From Candidatus Helarchaeota archaeon (GTDB lineage: Archaea; Asgardarchaeota; Lokiarchaeia; Helarchaeales; RDOG01): a stretch of 64,000 bases of DNA. Under the pieces are notes generated by a model. The model was not told where the DNA came from. It did not search any database and was given only the letters and a program-made list of their open reading frames with translations. This document shows, piece after piece, positions 1 to 8,812 of the stretch. Position numbers and translations under genes: made by a program. The stretch is taken from contig JAHPZH010000004.1 in assembly GCA_019058315.1 (NCBI GenBank), forward strand, positions 124,001-188,000, given 5' to 3'. Each line of letters begins with the position of its first letter. Within the stretch, counting starts at the first letter, position 1.

Positions 1-60
1 CCAAAATGTTGGAGGAGGAAAGATACGAACTGTAAAAAGTTGAGAGATCCATTCAAACAT
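1..60 (-). CDS. N-terminus of a protein cut by the window edge
   Basis: Reading the minus strand from an ATG at position 60 gives 20 open codons beginning MFEWISQLFTV before the left edge of the window. The ATG directly follows the TAA stop of the MscS gene, and a GGAGGT motif lies about 10 nt upstream inside the end of that gene. This is the arrangement expected for a translationally coupled downstream partner. Twenty residues are too few to assign a family, so the function is unknown. It could be another membrane or channel subunit, but that is a guess from context only. Confidence 0.55.
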   Translation of the reverse strand, partial: MFEWISQLFTVRIFPPPTFW

Positions 61-948
61 TTATTTGGAACCTCCACTTTTTTCATATACGGAAAACCAG
101 ATATCTTTTTTAAATTCTGGTAATAAATCCATAGCAGTATTCATGTCTTCTGAAGATATTATCATCCTAATAGTTAATCGCCAATATATATTTGCAAAAA
201 CATATCTAGGTTTATGTCCAAATTTTGAGACCCATCGTTCACAGACTTCATCTAAAATCCTTATTAAATCCTTTGGATTTTTATCAAGTTCAAATTCCAT
301 AAGGAAAAAATAATATGAAATTTTTCTTTTTTGAATGGCTTTAATTAAAGTTTTTTTTATTTTCTCTTTTTTTGAGACTTCGAATGCTTTAATATCTTCT
401 TCATAAACCGTTTTATAATTTAATAAATTTGCATTCATGGCAACTTTATTTGGAATTTTATGAATATTACCAATCCCGACTGTATCCCTTAAAATTGTGT
501 AGTTCATACCTATTTCAGTTACAAAACCTTCAATTTCTCCTATTTTTATAAAATCTCCTACACTATAAGGTCTAGAACCTATCATAAAAAATCCAGCAAT
601 AAGGTTACCAACTATGATTGCACTCGCAAGACCTATTGCCGTTGAAAAGATTGTCGTAAAATTCATCAACGTTTCATAATCCATAATACCAAGTGTGACT
701 AAAACAGAAAATAGCACTATGAAAATTACAATCATCCTAATGAAATTAAGAAAACCACTAAATGCCTCATGCGGGAATTTTCGGGTCTTTTTAAATGATC
801 TCTTAATAATATAACCCGTAATTTCTACAGATAATAGAATAGTAACGGCTATCACTATTACAAGAAATAAATTACTAATGAAATCATAATAAACTCTTTT
901 GTTTATTTCATCATATAATGCTATAATTTGATTTATATCAACTGCCAA
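61..948 (-). CDS. mscS: MscS-family mechanosensitive ion channel
   Basis: A 295-residue small-conductance mechanosensitive channel that would open under membrane tension to release solutes during hypo-osmotic shock. Three hydrophobic segments fall at about residues 22-45, 68-90 and 92-122. The third is the Gly/Ala-rich pore helix (TAIGLASAIIVGNLIAGF). The MscS beta-domain signature follows, with RPYSVGDFIKIGEIEG and then the IPNK stretch. The cytoplasmic C-terminal domain occupies about residues 185-290. The start is TTG at 948, preceded by a strong GGAGGAT. A second gene starts right after its stop, suggesting an operon. Length is normal for the family. Gating and ion selectivity cannot be judged from sequence. 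Confidence 0.92.
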   Translation of the reverse strand: MAVDINQIIALYDEINKRVYYDFISNLFLVIVIAVTILLSVEITGYIIKRSFKKTRKFPHEAFSGFLNFIRMIVIFIVLFSVLVTLGIMDYETLMNFTTIFSTAIGLASAIIVGNLIAGFFMIGSRPYSVGDFIKIGEIEGFVTEIGMNYTILRDTVGIGNIHKIPNKVAMNANLLNYKTVYEEDIKAFEVSKKEKIKKTLIKAIQKRKISYYFFLMEFELDKNPKDLIRILDEVCERWVSKFGHKPRYVFANIYWRLTIRMIISSEDMNTAMDLLPEFKKDIWFSVYEKSGGSK

Positions 949-1104
949 TTTTAAGTATCCTCCGACTTCAAGATTTTAATTAAAATTAAAAAATTTGCCT
1001 GAAATTGAGATAAGATATAATGAATAGCTATTTAAATGGTTATATAATTTTAAAATAAGAAAATGGATATATAAAGTATAAACATTATATTAAAAGGCGA
1101 TTAT

Positions 1105-2172
1105 ATGCCTAGATTCTTTAGAAAAATTAAAAAAAAAGTAGGGAATCCTCCTGGGACTCTTATATATACAGGTGAAAAAAGAGACGAAAAAATTAAGGTA
1201 AAAATGATTGAATACAATGATTCTGACTACAATGAAAAAGAAATTGAAGAAAATTTAATTGATAAATGTCTGACTTTTAAAGATACTAAAGAAATCTCAT
1301 GGTTGAATATTGAGGGAATCCATAAATTAGAAATAATTGAAAAAATTGGAAATTATGTAAAAATACATCCTTTGGTTTTAGAAGACATAGTGAATGTTAA
1401 TCAACGTCCAAAGATAGAAAACTTTGATGATTACATATATTTGATTCTTAAGATTTTAGATTATGATGAAAATAAAAATGAGGTTATATTAGAGCAAATT
1501 AGTATTATTTTTAGTTCAAATTATGTAATTACTTTTAGAGAAAAATCATCTGAACTATTCAATCCTATTATAAATAGAATCCGGACAAAAAAGGGGCAAA
1601 TTCGGAAAATGGGAACAGACTATCTTGTTTATTCTCTAATTGATATAGTCATAGATTATTATTTTTTAATATTAGAAAATATTGGAGAAAAGATTGAGGA
1701 TATGGAGGCAGAATTAGTAACAAACCCTACAGAAAGTACTTTACAAAATATTCATCAAATGAAAAGGGGACTATTAACTTTAAGAAGATCAATTTGGCCT
1801 TTAAGAGAAGTAATTAACCGTTTATTGAGAAGAGAATTACCATTTATTCATGAGGAATCGAATCTATATTTTAGAGATCTTTATGATCATACAATTCAAA
1901 TAATTGATACTATAGAAACACTAAGAGACATACTTTCTGGGATGCTTGATATTTATCTATCAAGTGTTAGCAATAAAATGAACGAAGTTATGAAAGTTCT
2001 TACTGTTATTGCAACAATTTTTATCCCTTTAACATTTTTAACTGGGATATTCGGTATAAATTTTATTGCTTTGCCAAATATTTACTGGGAAGGAATCATT
2101 ATAACTCTAGTTGCAATGTTGATTGTTACAATTTTTATGGTAATATACTTTAAAAGAAAGAACTGGTTGTAA
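1105..2172 (+). CDS. corA: CorA-type divalent cation transporter
   Basis: A 355-residue CorA-family magnesium/cobalt channel, pentameric in known members. It has a large cytoplasmic N-terminal alpha/beta funnel domain (about residues 1-230), a long helix, and two C-terminal membrane segments (about 296-318 and 328-350). The loop signature after TM1 reads TGIFGINF, where the classic motif is YGMNF, so Met is replaced by Ile (a GxN variant). The C-terminus is basic (YFKRKNWL), as is usual. It is divergent from the MscS gene; AT-rich sequence with likely promoters lies between them. Family assignment is firm. Ion preference is uncertain because GxN variants can differ in selectivity. Confidence 0.93.
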   Translation: MPRFFRKIKKKVGNPPGTLIYTGEKRDEKIKVKMIEYNDSDYNEKEIEENLIDKCLTFKDTKEISWLNIEGIHKLEIIEKIGNYVKIHPLVLEDIVNVNQRPKIENFDDYIYLILKILDYDENKNEVILEQISIIFSSNYVITFREKSSELFNPIINRIRTKKGQIRKMGTDYLVYSLIDIVIDYYFLILENIGEKIEDMEAELVTNPTESTLQNIHQMKRGLLTLRRSIWPLREVINRLLRRELPFIHEESNLYFRDLYDHTIQIIDTIETLRDILSGMLDIYLSSVSNKMNEVMKVLTVIATIFIPLTFLTGIFGINFIALPNIYWEGIIITLVAMLIVTIFMVIYFKRKNWL

Positions 2173-2476
2173 AATGTTTCATGAAGAAATTTATCCAAAA
2201 CCTTCATTAATCTATTGCTAATTTATCCAATAATTATCAATAATAATTTATTCTCAATTAGATGAGATCTTTTGATTTTGATGCTTTCTATTAGTATATA
2301 TTCAATGGAATTGGGAAAAAAGCTTTAGGAAATGTTAGAATAAAATAAATTAAATTAAAAATTAAGATTGATATTTGTATAAGATTTAATTATAATACAT
2401 TTTTAATACATTTTAAATACAAAAAATCTTTAGTTACTTATAAAATTAAAAAAAGAACTTTAAATGGGATATTAAA
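2173..2476. other. AT-rich intergenic region, about 300 bp
   Basis: No open frame of credible length and no GC-rich RNA-like segment is visible. Short direct repeats of ATACATTTTA occur around 2395-2418, just upstream of the next gene. They may belong to its promoter region, but no clear TATA element can be assigned with confidence. Confidence 0.5.
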
Positions 2477-3208
2477 ATGGAAAAAAAGGATATTGTCTTA
2501 ATTTCAGGTTTAATTTTAATTACTATGGTAATAATCTTTATTTTAAACATTATTTTCGTTTTTCCTTTAACTAGGGAAAATATGTGGTTATATGGGTTAA
2601 TAATATTAGGTGTTGGATTATTGGTCTATACTATGGGTCTTTTTTTCAGAGAAACACACTATTTAGAAATACTTGGCTGTATAGTGACCATAATCGGAGA
2701 GCTTTTCATTGTATTTTACTTTGCACAACCGACAACTTTATGGGAACCAGCTCCTGTTTGGTCTACTTGGTTAACGGCATATATTTTAATACCAAGTGCC
2801 ACGTTTTGTGCAATGATGATTATTAGTTACGTTTATGTTACTGAACACAAAGATATATTGGGTCTTAATTGGTCTATCATGCTACTTTCAGGTGCATTCT
2901 TTGGACTGATGATAGAAGCTGCCATTAAAGAGCCTACTTTCTTTAAAAATCAAAATATTCCAATCATTGCTCTAATTATTATTGCTGGGGGATTTATGCT
3001 TTATGCCTTCACCACATGGAAACTATACGAGAAACCTAGTTATCTAATAGCACTAGCGGGAGCTTTTATAGTTAATATTGGGGTAATAATGCTAGAAACA
3101 CATTATAGAATTTGGGAATTTCCGATTGCCTCACTTGGACTAGTACTTCCTGCGGCAGTTTTCTTTATTCTTGTGTATATTAATTATCTAATCTCACCAC
3201 ATGATTAA
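2477..3208 (+). CDS. Multi-pass membrane protein of unknown function
   Basis: 243 residues, almost entirely hydrophobic, with about seven predicted membrane segments separated by short loops (for example residues 5-30, 37-54, 62-83, 97-120, 130-150, 162-180 and 188-240 containing the last helices). There is no signal-peptide cleavage pattern and no recognisable catalytic motif. I do not recognise the family. The ATG start follows a GGGAT motif. The next gene, a soluble coiled-coil protein, begins 34 bp downstream on the same strand, so the two may be co-transcribed. A T8 tract at 3218-3225 could end some transcripts between them. Confidence 0.75.
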   Translation: MEKKDIVLISGLILITMVIIFILNIIFVFPLTRENMWLYGLIILGVGLLVYTMGLFFRETHYLEILGCIVTIIGELFIVFYFAQPTTLWEPAPVWSTWLTAYILIPSATFCAMMIISYVYVTEHKDILGLNWSIMLLSGAFFGLMIEAAIKEPTFFKNQNIPIIALIIIAGGFMLYAFTTWKLYEKPSYLIALAGAFIVNIGVIMLETHYRIWEFPIASLGLVLPAAVFFILVYINYLISPHD

Positions 3209-3242
3209 AAAAAAGTATTTTTTTTAAAAGGAAGTCTGAAAT

Positions 3243-3935
3243 TTGGCAAATACTGAATTAATAGAAAAAAAAGCTGAAAAAAATTCACAATTGGCGAAAC
3301 AAGAGCTAATAGCAGCGGAAAAATTAAGAACATTAGCTAAAACTGAATTAGAAAGGGCTAAAGCCAGAGAAAATCTTATGAAAAAAGAATTAGAACTTGT
3401 AAAAATTAGAGTTGAATTAACTGAAAAAAGCAAAGCTTTAGTGGATACCAAATTTAAAATTAAGAAAAGTGGTATTCTAAAATTTCCAGACGAGATTTTA
3501 AATAATGAAAAAGAACAATCAATATATAATGAAAAATTAATCATTAATCAAGAAGAAATTGCCGAAATCAACAAAAAAATAGCTGAGATAGAAATAGAAA
3601 TAGCTAAAGAAAAAGAACAACTTGCTAGGGAAAAAATTGATGTAGCTAAAAAAAGAAAACAATTATCAGAAAAACAATTCAAGTATGTCGAATTAGAAAG
3701 AGGTAATCATCCACAAGAGAAGATAAAAAAAGCAGAAAAAGAATATTTGGATAAATCCGAACAATTACTGAAAGAAAGAAAAGATGTTTTCGAAAAAGAA
3801 AAAAGTATTTTTAAAAAAGAAAATAAGTTAGCAGACTTAAAAGGAAAACTTTCTTATATATTAAGTGAACAAGAAAAGATCAAACATTTGGGAGTTCTAA
3901 GTAATAAATCTAAGCCTGAAATTTCAAACGAATAA
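3243..3935 (+). CDS. Long coiled-coil protein
   Basis: 230 residues dominated by Lys, Glu, Ala and Leu in heptad-like order from about residue 3 to 215. A less regular stretch near residues 70-95 breaks the coil. It has no membrane segment, cysteines or catalytic motif. The start is TTG at 3243 with AAGGAAG upstream. It resembles generic cytoplasmic coiled-coil scaffold proteins, so any similarity score to other coiled coils would be compositional. It lies just downstream of a membrane protein on the same strand. Function unknown. Confidence 0.75.
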   Translation: MANTELIEKKAEKNSQLAKQELIAAEKLRTLAKTELERAKARENLMKKELELVKIRVELTEKSKALVDTKFKIKKSGILKFPDEILNNEKEQSIYNEKLIINQEEIAEINKKIAEIEIEIAKEKEQLAREKIDVAKKRKQLSEKQFKYVELERGNHPQEKIKKAEKEYLDKSEQLLKERKDVFEKEKSIFKKENKLADLKGKLSYILSEQEKIKHLGVLSNKSKPEISNE

Positions 3936-4037
3936 GAGATTTAATAATTTAATTTTCAAAATAAATCTCAATAATTTCTATAAGAGTAAATCTAAACCAA
4001 ATAACTAAATGCCAACATAACAAAATTGATAAAAAAA

Positions 4038-5345
4038 CTAAACATTCCTTACTTTAACTTTTTGATACAATCTTCTATATATTCTGATTGGTTTTTTCCA
4101 AGAATATTTTTTATAAATTATTTTCCGACCATTTTCTCCCATTTTTTTTACCATATTGGGATTCATCAATAACATCAATATTGCAGTAGCCAAATTTTCA
4201 ATTCTATTGGAATCAAAATTTACAATTAATCCTTTATCTTTCTTTAAAAATGGTTTGGGAATTATATTTTTAATCTTAAATAAATAGCGACTGCCTTCAT
4301 TATCACTTCTTATAACAGCTTTTCCTCTAGCCCATGCTTCCAAAGTTGTTAAACCAAAAGGTTCCAAAATAGCTGGAGAAACAAAAAAAGAACAAGTATC
4401 AAATAACCCTAATCGGTCTTTTAAACTAATGGTGTGTGGATATAATTTTATCTCAACATTATTATACCTATCCATAACCTGATTGGATAAATTTGAAATA
4501 TAATCAAAATATTCTTTTTGTTTTTCTTCTAGAAATCCTACTATTAACAGTGAAAAATTTGAATTATATTTCGAAGCAACTATTTCTATGGCCTTAATTA
4601 AGTATTCAATTCCCTTAATTTTATCAAATCTTCCGATATGATAAATCAGCTGATTATTTTGATTTAATCCATATTTTTCTCTTATTTTTTGTAGTTCATC
4701 ATCACTGAATTTTTTATTATAAATATGCTCATTTGAAACATAATTAGGAATAACCAAGACTTTCTTTTCAGAAAAAGATTTAGGATACATTGCTTTAAGT
4801 TGAGCTTTTACTTTTTCACTATTTACTATTATATAATCAGCGTATTTTAAACCTAATTCTTCCCGTTCTTTAATATATTTTAAGGTATAATCGTTTTTAA
4901 TTTGTTTTACCTCAAGTGCTACGGACTCTAAAGCACTAAATGAAATTAAGGTAAGGTTTTTTTGCCCTTTTTCTTTGATAAGTTTTGCTAACGCAGGAAC
5001 ACTATAATGTCCATGTAAATGAATTATCCCTTGTTTATCTTTTAGATAGTCAAAAACTTGATTAGTAAAATCTTCAAATCTTTTAAATTCTTCTTCTTTA
5101 GTCCCTTCATAAGGATTTTTTATTCTATCTGAGTCAAATGTAAAAAAACGTTTCACATTAATGTAATATTTTCCAGTACCATCATCTAATTCTATAATTT
5201 CCTCTTGTTTGTCTTTTAAACCTAAAGTAAGAACAGTTACATCATCCCCCGCTTTAATTAATTCAATTGAGAGATCTTTAACAACAATCCCGCCTCCTCC
5301 GGTTATGTGCGGAATATATTGAATAGATACTAGAAAAACCTTCAT
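4038..5345 (-). CDS. GT4-family glycosyltransferase (GT-B fold)
   Basis: 435 residues with the two-Rossmann-domain layout of GT4 retaining glycosyltransferases, which move a sugar from a nucleotide-sugar donor to a glycan or lipid acceptor. The N-terminus shows a glycine-rich loop (PHITGGGGIVVKDLS, about residues 12-26). The C-terminal donor domain starts near residue 230 (YHIGRFDKIKGIEYLI) and contains the EX7E element in EPFGLTTLE around residue 355. No signal peptide or membrane helix is seen, so it is probably cytoplasmic or peripheral. It is isolated, with a 1-kb gap upstream. Donor and acceptor cannot be deduced; roles in lipid-linked oligosaccharide synthesis or polysaccharide formation are both possible. 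Confidence 0.92.
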   Translation of the reverse strand: MKVFLVSIQYIPHITGGGGIVVKDLSIELIKAGDDVTVLTLGLKDKQEEIIELDDGTGKYYINVKRFFTFDSDRIKNPYEGTKEEEFKRFEDFTNQVFDYLKDKQGIIHLHGHYSVPALAKLIKEKGQKNLTLISFSALESVALEVKQIKNDYTLKYIKEREELGLKYADYIIVNSEKVKAQLKAMYPKSFSEKKVLVIPNYVSNEHIYNKKFSDDELQKIREKYGLNQNNQLIYHIGRFDKIKGIEYLIKAIEIVASKYNSNFSLLIVGFLEEKQKEYFDYISNLSNQVMDRYNNVEIKLYPHTISLKDRLGLFDTCSFFVSPAILEPFGLTTLEAWARGKAVIRSDNEGSRYLFKIKNIIPKPFLKKDKGLIVNFDSNRIENLATAILMLLMNPNMVKKMGENGRKIIYKKYSWKKPIRIYRRLYQKVKVRNV

Positions 5346-6338
5346 AATACAACCATTAATTAATTTAAAGAATTGTGATATTTAAAATTTTTATTAATTA
5401 ATCTTAATTTATTAAAAATTACTTACTAATATCAAAATAAAAAGACTGAGAATCTAAATTAGGTAGAATTAAAAATGTTTTTTTATATTGAAACAAAAAA
5501 ATTAAGATATTCCCTATTATATTCTCTATAATTATCTATATAAATAATTTTTTCATGATTTTAAATTCAAAAATCATTATAATTTTTTCATTTTAATCTT
5601 ATTTATTATTACGTTGCGAATATTTTAGTATAATAAAATTAGAATTGATAAATTCAAAGTTCATTTTATCCTGTTCTTTTTAAAGAGTTAAATAAAAAAA
5701 ATTGAAATCTTTTTTTAATAATAATTACTTTATTATTATTTTACAAAGAAAACAATTAATATAAAATTAAAAAGCATTGATTCTACTTATATTAAATCCT
5801 TATTTGGCAATTTTTATCATTAAATTTCCAGATACAAAGTCTAATAAATGGTATAAATTCTTTAGAAATAAGACTTTAATTTAAACTTTTCAATTTAAAT
5901 TTTTTGAATTATTTTAAATAACCAGCCAATAAAAAAATCGGTGATTAAAAAAATGAAGGAAGAAAAGAAAAGAGAAAAAAAACCTAGAAAGAAAAAGCAG
6001 AGACCTGAAGAAAAGAAATAATTGACAACTTCTAAAAATAAAAGATTCAAAATAATCAAAGAAAAAATAGTTACTGTAGGAATTATAACCGAAATCATTT
6101 TTAAAAAGATTTTTTTTATTTTTTATAGTAATAATTCTAAAACGAATAGAATCAAATTGAATATTAATTAAATAAAGGAAATTCAAACAATAACAACTTT
6201 AAAATGGGGATTAGGCTTTCTAAGATATTTCAAAAAATATAACGAAAAAAGCAAATTGAAAATGAGATGTAATTAAAATTTAATACATTTTCTTAAGAAA
6301 ATTATATGAAAATAAAGTGATTTACGTAGGTTAAAAAC
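5346..6338. other. 1-kb AT-rich gap between glycosyltransferase and TFB
   Basis: Nearly a kilobase of very AT-rich DNA lies between divergent genes. Two overlapping minus-strand open frames (about 5895-6186) encode only Phe/Ile/Leu/Ser-rich sequence that mirrors poly-A/poly-T DNA, so I do not call them. On the plus strand one 22-codon Lys/Glu/Arg-rich frame with a good ribosome-binding site is listed separately. No tRNA-like or GC-rich structured segment is visible. The promoters of both flanking genes must lie here. Confidence 0.5.
5953..6021 (+). CDS. Possible micropeptide, Lys/Glu/Arg-rich
   Basis: A 22-codon frame, ATG to TAA, encodes MKEEKKREKKPRKKKQRPEE followed by KK. A perfect GGTGAT motif at 5940-5945 lies 7 nt before the ATG, matching ribosome-binding sites used elsewhere in the window. 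The composition is also what A-rich DNA would give by chance, so the ribosome-binding site is the only real support. No function is proposed. Confidence 0.25.
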   Translation: MKEEKKREKKPRKKKQRPEEKK

Positions 6339-7265
6339 ATGACTGTTGAAATTAAATCAAATAAAACAAATATCAGTTGTCCAGATTGTAAAAATGATGT
6401 AAATTTTATCCATGATTATGAACGTGGCGAGATTATTTGCGAAAATTGCGGAATTGTCATTAGTGAAAAAATAATAGACCAAGGACCCGAATGGCGTGCA
6501 TTTAATAATTCAGAGAAAGAAAAGCGGAGTAGAACAGGATCACCAATATCATATACAATTCATGATAAAGGATTATCAACAGTTATAGATCGGCATAATA
6601 TCGATATTCATGGAAAAAAATTATCTGGAAAGACATGTCAAAAATTTTATAGAATAAGAAAATGGCATAGAAGATCGCTTATTATCGATTCTACTGCAAG
6701 GAATTTATCGACAGCTATGACTGAACTTGATAGATTAACTTCACAATTAGATATAACAAAGGGAGTGAAAGAATCTGCTGCAATTATTTACCATAAAGCT
6801 CTTGATAGAAATATTATAAGAGGAAGATCAATTAATACAATGATTACAGCAACTTTATATATTGCCTGTAAGCTTAGGAAAGTTCCTGTAACATTAGATG
6901 ACATTCTTAAATATACACAAATAAATAAGAAGAAACTCGGGCGTGCTTATAGATTATTGATCCAAGGATTAGGCATAAAAATTCCAATTTTAAATGCTAA
7001 AGATTTTATTTCACGAATTTGTGCTGATCTTGAATTATCAAATCAAGTTCAAAAAAAAGCATGTGAAATAATAAATTTAGCTAATAATCAAAATATTACT
7101 ACTGGAAAAGAACCTATGGGACTTGCCGCAGCCGCAATATATATTGCAGGAATACTTGAGGATGAAAGAATAACACAAATGAAGCTAGCTAAAATGACTC
7201 ATATATCTGAAGTGACAATTCGTTCCCGTTGTAAAGATTTAAAAACTAAATTGAAAATAAATTAG
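6339..7265 (+). CDS. tfb: Transcription initiation factor TFB, copy 1
   Basis: A 308-residue TFIIB homologue that bridges TBP-bound promoter DNA and RNA polymerase. The N-terminal zinc ribbon is CPDC and CENC at about residues 19-22 and 38-41. The B-reader/linker follows (DQGPEWRAF, about 50-58), then two cyclin-like repeats (about 110-205 and 215-305). The final helix contains the helix-turn-helix for BRE recognition (ISEVTIRSR). The ATG follows AGGTT. Length is normal. A second, clearly different TFB lies at 26.4-27.3 kb. The two share the linker GPEWRAF but differ widely in charged residues, suggesting promoter specialisation rather than recent duplication. Confidence 0.96.
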   Translation: MTVEIKSNKTNISCPDCKNDVNFIHDYERGEIICENCGIVISEKIIDQGPEWRAFNNSEKEKRSRTGSPISYTIHDKGLSTVIDRHNIDIHGKKLSGKTCQKFYRIRKWHRRSLIIDSTARNLSTAMTELDRLTSQLDITKGVKESAAIIYHKALDRNIIRGRSINTMITATLYIACKLRKVPVTLDDILKYTQINKKKLGRAYRLLIQGLGIKIPILNAKDFISRICADLELSNQVQKKACEIINLANNQNITTGKEPMGLAAAAIYIAGILEDERITQMKLAKMTHISEVTIRSRCKDLKTKLKIN

Positions 7266-7350
7266 ATTTTTTAAAATTGGGAAGGAAGGAATTTCAAATT
7301 TAAATATTTGATTATTAGTTTAAAAGAAAAAAATTATACATATTTAAAAG

Positions 7351-8808
7351 ATGATTAGCGGAATTATTATTACTTGCTGTTTTATTGGCGTAGTTATTCT
7401 CATTCTTACAGATAAAGTAAATAGAGCTATTGCCTCTTTATCCGGAGCTCTTATAACATATTTCACTTTAAGATTTTTTGAAAATGCAAAATTCTCTGTA
7501 TTTATAGAATTTTTAATTGGTAATGCCCAAGATGGATATGTGAATCTACATTCATTAATTCTGATAATGGGAATGCAATTTATTGTCCAAATTTGTACCG
7601 AGGCAGGTGTTTTTCGTTTTATAGGTTTTAAAATGATTCAAAAAACTGGCGGAAAACCAATTCCTTTACTAATGGTTTTATGCACAATAACTGTATTTAT
7701 TTCAGCAATTTTAAACAATATTTTAACTGTTATAATATTAATTCCCTTAACAATTACTATATCTCGTATATTAAACATAAACCCTGCACCATATATTATA
7801 ACTCAAGCCGTTTTAGTTAATATAGGTGGGATGCTATTTCCAATTTCATCTATTCCAAATATCCTAATTACCACTTCAGTTGGAATTACTTTTGCGGAAT
7901 TCTTCTTAAATGTAGGATTAATTTCGCTAATAATTTTTGTAATTACTTTAATTCTCTTTTATTTTATTTATCGTAAAAAATTAACCATTCCAGAAGAAAA
8001 TATAAAAGTATTAAAAGAAGTTAATCCTTGGAATTTTGTTCAAAATGAACCACTTTTTTATAAATCAATCTTTATTCTATTTGCAGTAATGGAATTTTTA
8101 GCCATAATTCAACCACATATTGTATCTTCTGACATTATTGCTTTATCTGGAGGAATCATTCTTGTAATAATTAGTAAATTAAATCCAAGAGATATTATTT
8201 CAAAGATTGATTTTGAATTGTTATTATACCTAATGGGAATATTCATAATTGCCGGAGGAATGGAATACGTTGGTGTTATGGATGTTCTTGGTAATGGGAT
8301 AAAAAGTTTTAGTGGAAATGATTCATTTATTTCAATTCTAACAATTTTATGGGTTTCAGCATTTCTAAGCAGTTCAATAGATAACATTCCTATCACTAAA
8401 GTTCTAATACCAGTTACAGGAGTAATGACACAGAATTTTTCACCAGGCGAAATAAAAACAGGATACTATAGTTTAGCTTTTGGTGCAAATTTAGGAGATA
8501 ATCTAACCCCTATGGGTGATAATATTTTAGTAGTCAATATTGCTGAAAGAAATGAACGTCCTATCAGTATAAAAGATTTTTTTAAATTAGGTTTTATAAC
8601 TACGATAATACAACTTATTTGTTTAACTATTTATTTCACGTTACTTATGAGATTAGAGCTTGGAATCTGGATTATCATTTATTCGAGTATTTTACTTTTA
8701 ATCATCATTATCTTGTATAAAATCATTTGGTTAAAATATAGAGAGAAAATATCATTAAAATTTGCAAAATTTAAGAAAATTAAAAGAATTAAAATTAGAA
8801 AAGGGTGA
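7351..8808 (+). CDS. SLC13/ArsB-type membrane transporter
   Basis: 485 residues with about 11-12 membrane segments, in the ion-transporter superfamily that includes ArsB, NhaD and the mammalian P protein. Diagnostic stretches are SAILNNILTVIILIPL near residue 125 and the inverted-repeat counterpart SSSIDNIPITKVLIPV near residue 350, both with the Asn or Asp in a broken helix typical of this fold. FGANLGDNLTPMGDN near 385 is another family element. The substrate may be an anion such as arsenite or a dicarboxylate, or sodium/proton exchange, and cannot be decided. The basic C-terminus ends at a TGA inside the GGTGAT ribosome-binding site of the next gene, 4 nt before its ATG, so the two are translationally coupled. 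Confidence 0.88.
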   Translation: MISGIIITCCFIGVVILILTDKVNRAIASLSGALITYFTLRFFENAKFSVFIEFLIGNAQDGYVNLHSLILIMGMQFIVQICTEAGVFRFIGFKMIQKTGGKPIPLLMVLCTITVFISAILNNILTVIILIPLTITISRILNINPAPYIITQAVLVNIGGMLFPISSIPNILITTSVGITFAEFFLNVGLISLIIFVITLILFYFIYRKKLTIPEENIKVLKEVNPWNFVQNEPLFYKSIFILFAVMEFLAIIQPHIVSSDIIALSGGIILVIISKLNPRDIISKIDFELLLYLMGIFIIAGGMEYVGVMDVLGNGIKSFSGNDSFISILTILWVSAFLSSSIDNIPITKVLIPVTGVMTQNFSPGEIKTGYYSLAFGANLGDNLTPMGDNILVVNIAERNERPISIKDFFKLGFITTIIQLICLTIYFTLLMRLELGIWIIIYSSILLLIIIILYKIIWLKYREKISLKFAKFKKIKRIKIRKG

Positions 8809-8812
8809 TTTA

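Noticed and set aside
3224..3544. Antisense 106-codon frame over the coiled-coil gene (also similar antisense frames at 9310-9552 and 62527-62784).
   Set aside because: Typical shadow frames caused by Lys/Glu codon bias of the sense gene. No ribosome-binding site or independent support.
5895..6186. Two overlapping minus-strand frames of 67 and 90 codons, Phe/Leu/Ser-rich and membrane-like.
   Set aside because: Their composition mirrors A-rich DNA on the other strand. Neither has a ribosome-binding site, and they overlap each other in different frames.
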